This document shows, piece by piece, positions 62,101 to 64,000 of a stretch of DNA of 64,000 nt. The translations under genes and the position numbers were made by a program. Every line of letters begins with the position of its first letter. The first letter of the stretch is position 1. Below the pieces are notes generated by a model that was given only the letters and a program-made list of their open reading frames with translations, had not been told where the DNA came from and did not search any database. This stretch comes from Edaphobacter sp. 4G125 (lineage in GTDB: Bacteria; Acidobacteriota; Terriglobia; Terriglobales; Acidobacteriaceae): assembly GCF_014274685.1 (NCBI RefSeq), contig NZ_CP060393.1, forward strand, positions 927,501 through 991,500, read 5' to 3'.

Positions 62101-62969
62101 TGAACCAGCGGTATGGCAGCGGTTTGTCGCTGTTGGCGAATTACAGCTGGTCGAAGGTGATGGACAACGTTCCGGATACGAATACCGGGGCGAACTCCGG
62201 TGGATTTGGAGCTGCCGTGGCGCAAAACCCGCTTGATCCTTCGAGTGAGTGGGCGATCGCCAGTTTTGATCAACCAAGCCGCTTGAAGGCAGGTTATGTC
62301 TACCAGCTTCCGTTCGGCAGGGGGCAGAGGTTCGATACTCATGTTGGGATTCTGAATCAACTGATTGGGAACATCTCAACTTCGGGAATCTTTACGATGG
62401 GTTCTGGTTTCCCCAGCCAGGTTGCACTTGGAACGACGGGTTACTTCACGTCGTTTACCCCAAAAGGGACGGCTGGTTGCACAACAACGGCAAACTACTG
62501 CAGTGCAGCGGCTCTGCCAGCGAGTTACAGGCTGAGACCTAATATTGTTCCGGGAGTTCCGCTGATCAATAAGAACTGGAAGAAGAACGCGTTCAATCCG
62601 CAGTTCACGCCGTATTTGAATCCTGCTGCGTTCACAACGCCGGGGTCGCCAAACGACCCTGCGCTTGGGAATGCTCCGCGTACTCTTGCGGGGGCGAGGA
62701 GCCCTCGTGAGACGATGTTTGATGCGATGGTGAGCAAAGGCTTCAGCTTTACCGAGAGGTATAAGTTGAACGTTACGGGAACCTTTAGCAATGCTTTCAA
62801 TCATCCTGTGTACTACGGATCGAATGGTACTTTGCAAAGCTCGATTGCAGCGAACAACAATACCGGAACGGTTACGCTGAACGGATCATCCAATTTCGGG
62901 CAGTTCAACTCCAGCAATACGGCGGGCATGTCGCGCATCATCCGGGTGGGAGCGGAGTTTATCTTCTAG
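59127..62969 (+). CDS. TonB-dependent receptor, Oar-like
   Basis: 1280 aa from the ATG at 59127, with AGGAGG 8 nt upstream; the TTG at 59121 is too close to it. The signal-peptide core is preceded by an unusually long basic N-region (core about residues 29-47, GLLSVLMIAMVLLSGNLIA). Carboxypeptidase-regulatory-like domain 50-140 (SIAGTVRDSSSAFIPGADVE). The plug (about 150-270) includes ALPYPERSSLGATLLVPGVN and SISIGGAPPGTASILVDGSD. The barrel ends RIIRVGAEFIF. It lies downstream of the lyxose-type sugar operon and its regulator on the plus strand, and upstream of a secreted protein. It is followed by a strong terminator. Confidence 0.93.
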   Translation: MAILKNFMFRMICREHTGRGVQHVFQMSGLLSVLMIAMVLLSGNLIAQTGQGSIAGTVRDSSSAFIPGADVEVLNTATGVKQVTKTNSAGAFSVVSLNPGNYNVTVSKEGFDRAVTNAVTVSAAQATTLNVALQIGASTQTITVNSDAALLSKDTSDVTTTVDHAIVEALPYPERSSLGATLLVPGVNGDPLQPGGIATENPNAYTSYVVPGASISIGGAPPGTASILVDGSDVTQGSYARAGVNLSGRDVQETTVIVTGLSAKYGRTSSGVIVQTSAPGTNAYHGAITWRHTDPYFNAYPLGSSIPNAQHENYYGFYVGGPVWLPKIYDGHDKTFFFVGAEPARMRNQFAFRGTFPTPDELAGHMHNSLTLLNQSVLKSQGYAAALAAPRIGGINYQSTVDANGFPNGPYSQSQIRAIPGDDVSQQLANNPFAKMVLSYFPTPSNPGPYIQFDNSTAASQNDGSNAVYRRGVLNQDNRYSFRIDHQFSNTDQIFGRYTSIPVTANRFFAVDANNPLTIVPTDSARTHDVALGYTHMFSNSVVNVFRYSFMRVNQQRLSPPSAQTQDFAAKYGLTPATFGKGFPSLGNLNANGVGYTMQMGLGTAAIQVDQNFIAGDDVTWTHGRHVFQFGGDIRWIQSNQYDLSGATGGKYTFSGNQTNNGIAGGAPLATFILGTISTFSNTPQQVPGYYRWHYYAGYFQDDWKVLPNLTLNLGVRYEVETPRSEKFNNQAYLKLDVPGTLNGLPTAAAFCFSGACGLPHSMWPTNYYGLEPRIGISYAPTEKSTIRASYAMSRLPLTGYENVPDPNFNVASQTVTYLAGGVSPSAMTNYITNPVGSLTSAFTALNGNRGPILFSTGLAPVYVSQSNAVPYSQTWSLTVQYQPASKTLLQATYQGLKGTHLAGAFNGTNPNNAGNKLLNVPNLGRLITAVQNHENLGGTSPNPYGITQNGVVVTESNLQLLNPYQNFFNQSLPEVFPRFGTSEYHGFYVSVNQRYGSGLSLLANYSWSKVMDNVPDTNTGANSGGFGAAVAQNPLDPSSEWAIASFDQPSRLKAGYVYQLPFGRGQRFDTHVGILNQLIGNISTSGIFTMGSGFPSQVALGTTGYFTSFTPKGTAGCTTTANYCSAAALPASYRLRPNIVPGVPLINKNWKKNAFNPQFTPYLNPAAFTTPGSPNDPALGNAPRTLAGARSPRETMFDAMVSKGFSFTERYKLNVTGTFSNAFNHPVYYGSNGTLQSSIAANNNTGTVTLNGSSNFGQFNSSNTAGMSRIIRVGAEFIF

Positions 62970-62979
62970 CTGCGTGTCG

Positions 62980-63014
62980 GGGCGCGATCAGGTGCAAATG
63001 ATCTGATCGCGCCC
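62980..63014 (+). terminator. rho-independent terminator after the fourth TBDT
   Basis: 12-bp perfect stem GGGCGCGATCAG with CTGATCGCGCCC, 11-nt loop, followed by T-rich sequence (TTGCTACTGTTCTATGTTGTTTC). Confidence 0.8.
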
Positions 63015-63080
63015 TTGCTACTGTTCTATGTTGTTTCTCTTTAAATGAAAGACCTCAAATTGAGTTGTATTGCGAATTGC

Positions 63081-64000
63081 ATGACAGGAAGACTGAGTTA
63101 CTTGTTGCAGTCGTTATGGTTGTCTACGGCGCTTCTTTGCATAAGCAGTCATGCCCAGATGACGACCGGGGCAAAGATGCCGGGGTATGCAGAAACATTT
63201 GGTCTTACGACAACCGAACAAGCCATCGACTATGCAGTGCAGCAGATCACTGTAAAAGCAGGGAATAGCACAATGGCAAATGTGTTGCTCCCAAATGAGC
63301 ATGTTGAGCTGACGTATCGATTTACGAATAAAACAAAGCAGCGCCTTCAAGCTAAAGGCGCTGTGCATCTTATCCGTTATCGCACGAGTGTTCCTCCAGG
63401 CGATATTTGGGTGCCTCATGTTTTCAAAATTGCAGAAGAGAGTTCAACTCCGATAGATGTCGACCTGCCAGCATCCGGATTTCAGGACATAACCGTACAT
63501 CCGGAGGTCCCTGAAAGCTTTGGCGGATATGTATTGGTGGTTGATCTTTCGGGACATGGACGTGCTTTTGCCTCGGCTCTGGTTCGTTCGATCAAACCAG
63601 ATGCGGGACGTGTGCAGTATCCCACTTATGCGCTCGATGCTACGTGGCCGCAATACATGAATGAAGGGGTGCTTGTTCTTTTCGAGAAGCTCGGAGTGAA
63701 AGGGATGCGTTTAAGCGCTTCGTATAGTCCGGAGAATGCTCCCGAATATGCGAAGAACATGCAAGACCTCGACCGTTACATGCAATGGACGAAAAAGCAT
63801 GATGTCACGGTGATGTTGACGCTTGATAACGGAAGCATGGTGACCCAGCCTCTTGGCAGGCCGAGACCCTGGTTGACCCCCGATGGGAAGATGCTGAAGA
63901 CCAAGTCCGATATGGCATGGCTTCCGCAATATGATTCCGATTTCCAGAACTGGGTGCAGCGTATCTCAACACGTTATGGTTGGCCGAATGGAAACCTTAA
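63081..64000 (+). CDS. secreted protein, probably glycoside-hydrolase-like, truncated by window end
   Basis: Open from the ATG at 63081 to the window edge (306 codons and two bases). I translated it by hand. Signal peptide residues 1-26: TGRLSYLLQSLWLSTALLC then SSHAQ, with cleavage after HAQ. Residues of about 45-180 form a beta-sandwich-like region (NEHVELTYRFTNKT, GYVLVVDLSGHGRAF). From about 190, VLVLFEKLGVKGMRLSASYS, YMQWTKKHDVTVMLTLDNGS and MAWLPQYDSDFQNWVQRIST look like the first strands and helices of a TIM-barrel as in GH39- or GH5-like enzymes. No catalytic residue is visible in the available part. It follows the terminator, so it is probably a separate unit. Confidence 0.65.
   Translation, partial: MTGRLSYLLQSLWLSTALLCISSHAQMTTGAKMPGYAETFGLTTTEQAIDYAVQQITVKAGNSTMANVLLPNEHVELTYRFTNKTKQRLQAKGAVHLIRYRTSVPPGDIWVPHVFKIAEESSTPIDVDLPASGFQDITVHPEVPESFGGYVLVVDLSGHGRAFASALVRSIKPDAGRVQYPTYALDATWPQYMNEGVLVLFEKLGVKGMRLSASYSPENAPEYAKNMQDLDRYMQWTKKHDVTVMLTLDNGSMVTQPLGRPRPWLTPDGKMLKTKSDMAWLPQYDSDFQNWVQRISTRYGWPNGNL

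Overview
The window looks like chromosomal DNA of an acidobacterium, most likely family Acidobacteriaceae (Edaphobacter/Granulicella/Terriglobus type). The reasons are: four very large TonB-dependent receptors (TBDTs) of the Oar-like type, each with an N-terminal carboxypeptidase-regulatory-like domain and a terminal Phe; many secreted or Tat-exported hydrolases; ECF sigma/anti-sigma pairs; and dispersed intergenic repeats of the (C)TTCGACTTCGC...CTCAGGATGACA type. The assignment is inferred from gene families, not from a database search.

Layout. Positions 1-2660 carry the 3' four fifths of a 23S rRNA gene, a 5S rRNA gene and a UUCG-loop terminator. Positions 2735-11110 are a mixed, mostly minus-strand block: VOC protein, DUF899 protein, Cys-less alkyltransferase-like protein, small unknowns, a Tat-exported gamma-glutamyltransferase and a sulfatase. 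Positions 11279-16229 form an envelope-stress-type operon read leftwards: ECF sigma factor, zinc-finger anti-sigma factor, B-box zinc-finger membrane protein, DUF4097 adhesin-like protein. Then come SodC, a TonB-C-domain protein, a tannase-like esterase, thymidine kinase, a TBDT, a YbjQ-like protein and TrpD. Positions 26504-30036 hold two sigma-54 activators (one without a receiver, one with a degenerate receiver and a structured leader). Positions 30055-32611 hold a sugar epimerase and a second ECF/anti-sigma pair. tRNA-Ala(GGC) and a broken copy of its 3' half follow.

Positions 33442-50826 look like two polysaccharide-uptake loci. The first is a TBDT with a divergently transcribed membrane regulator. 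The second is a four-gene operon (GH28-like protein, TBDT, tandem alpha/beta hydrolase, GH38 alpha-mannosidase) with a paralogous membrane regulator diverging from its head. Both regulators read as an N-terminal winged-helix-like cytoplasmic domain, one membrane helix and a periplasmic domain. No SusD-like gene is present.

Positions 50865-54529 contain tRNA-Pro, tRNA-His, a DUF4112 protein, a DUF72 protein and a YheT-type hydrolase. Positions 54530-64000 are a second sugar region: an operon of D-lyxose/D-mannose isomerase, DhnA/LsrF-like aldolase and PfkB kinase, controlled by a divergent regulator that fuses an IclR-type winged helix to a periplasmic-binding-protein-type sensor; then a fourth TBDT and the start of a secreted protein that runs off the end.

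Taken together the window suggests a saprophytic heterotroph that imports glycans through Oar-like receptors. The GH38 mannosidase releases mannose, and the isomerase/kinase/aldolase operon could channel mannose or lyxose into central metabolism (inference). The least-described elements are the wHTH-membrane-periplasmic regulators next to TBDTs, the IclR-PBP fusion, the anti-sigma factor with a TonB-C-like periplasmic domain, and the three-hairpin leader before the degenerate-receiver sigma-54 regulator.
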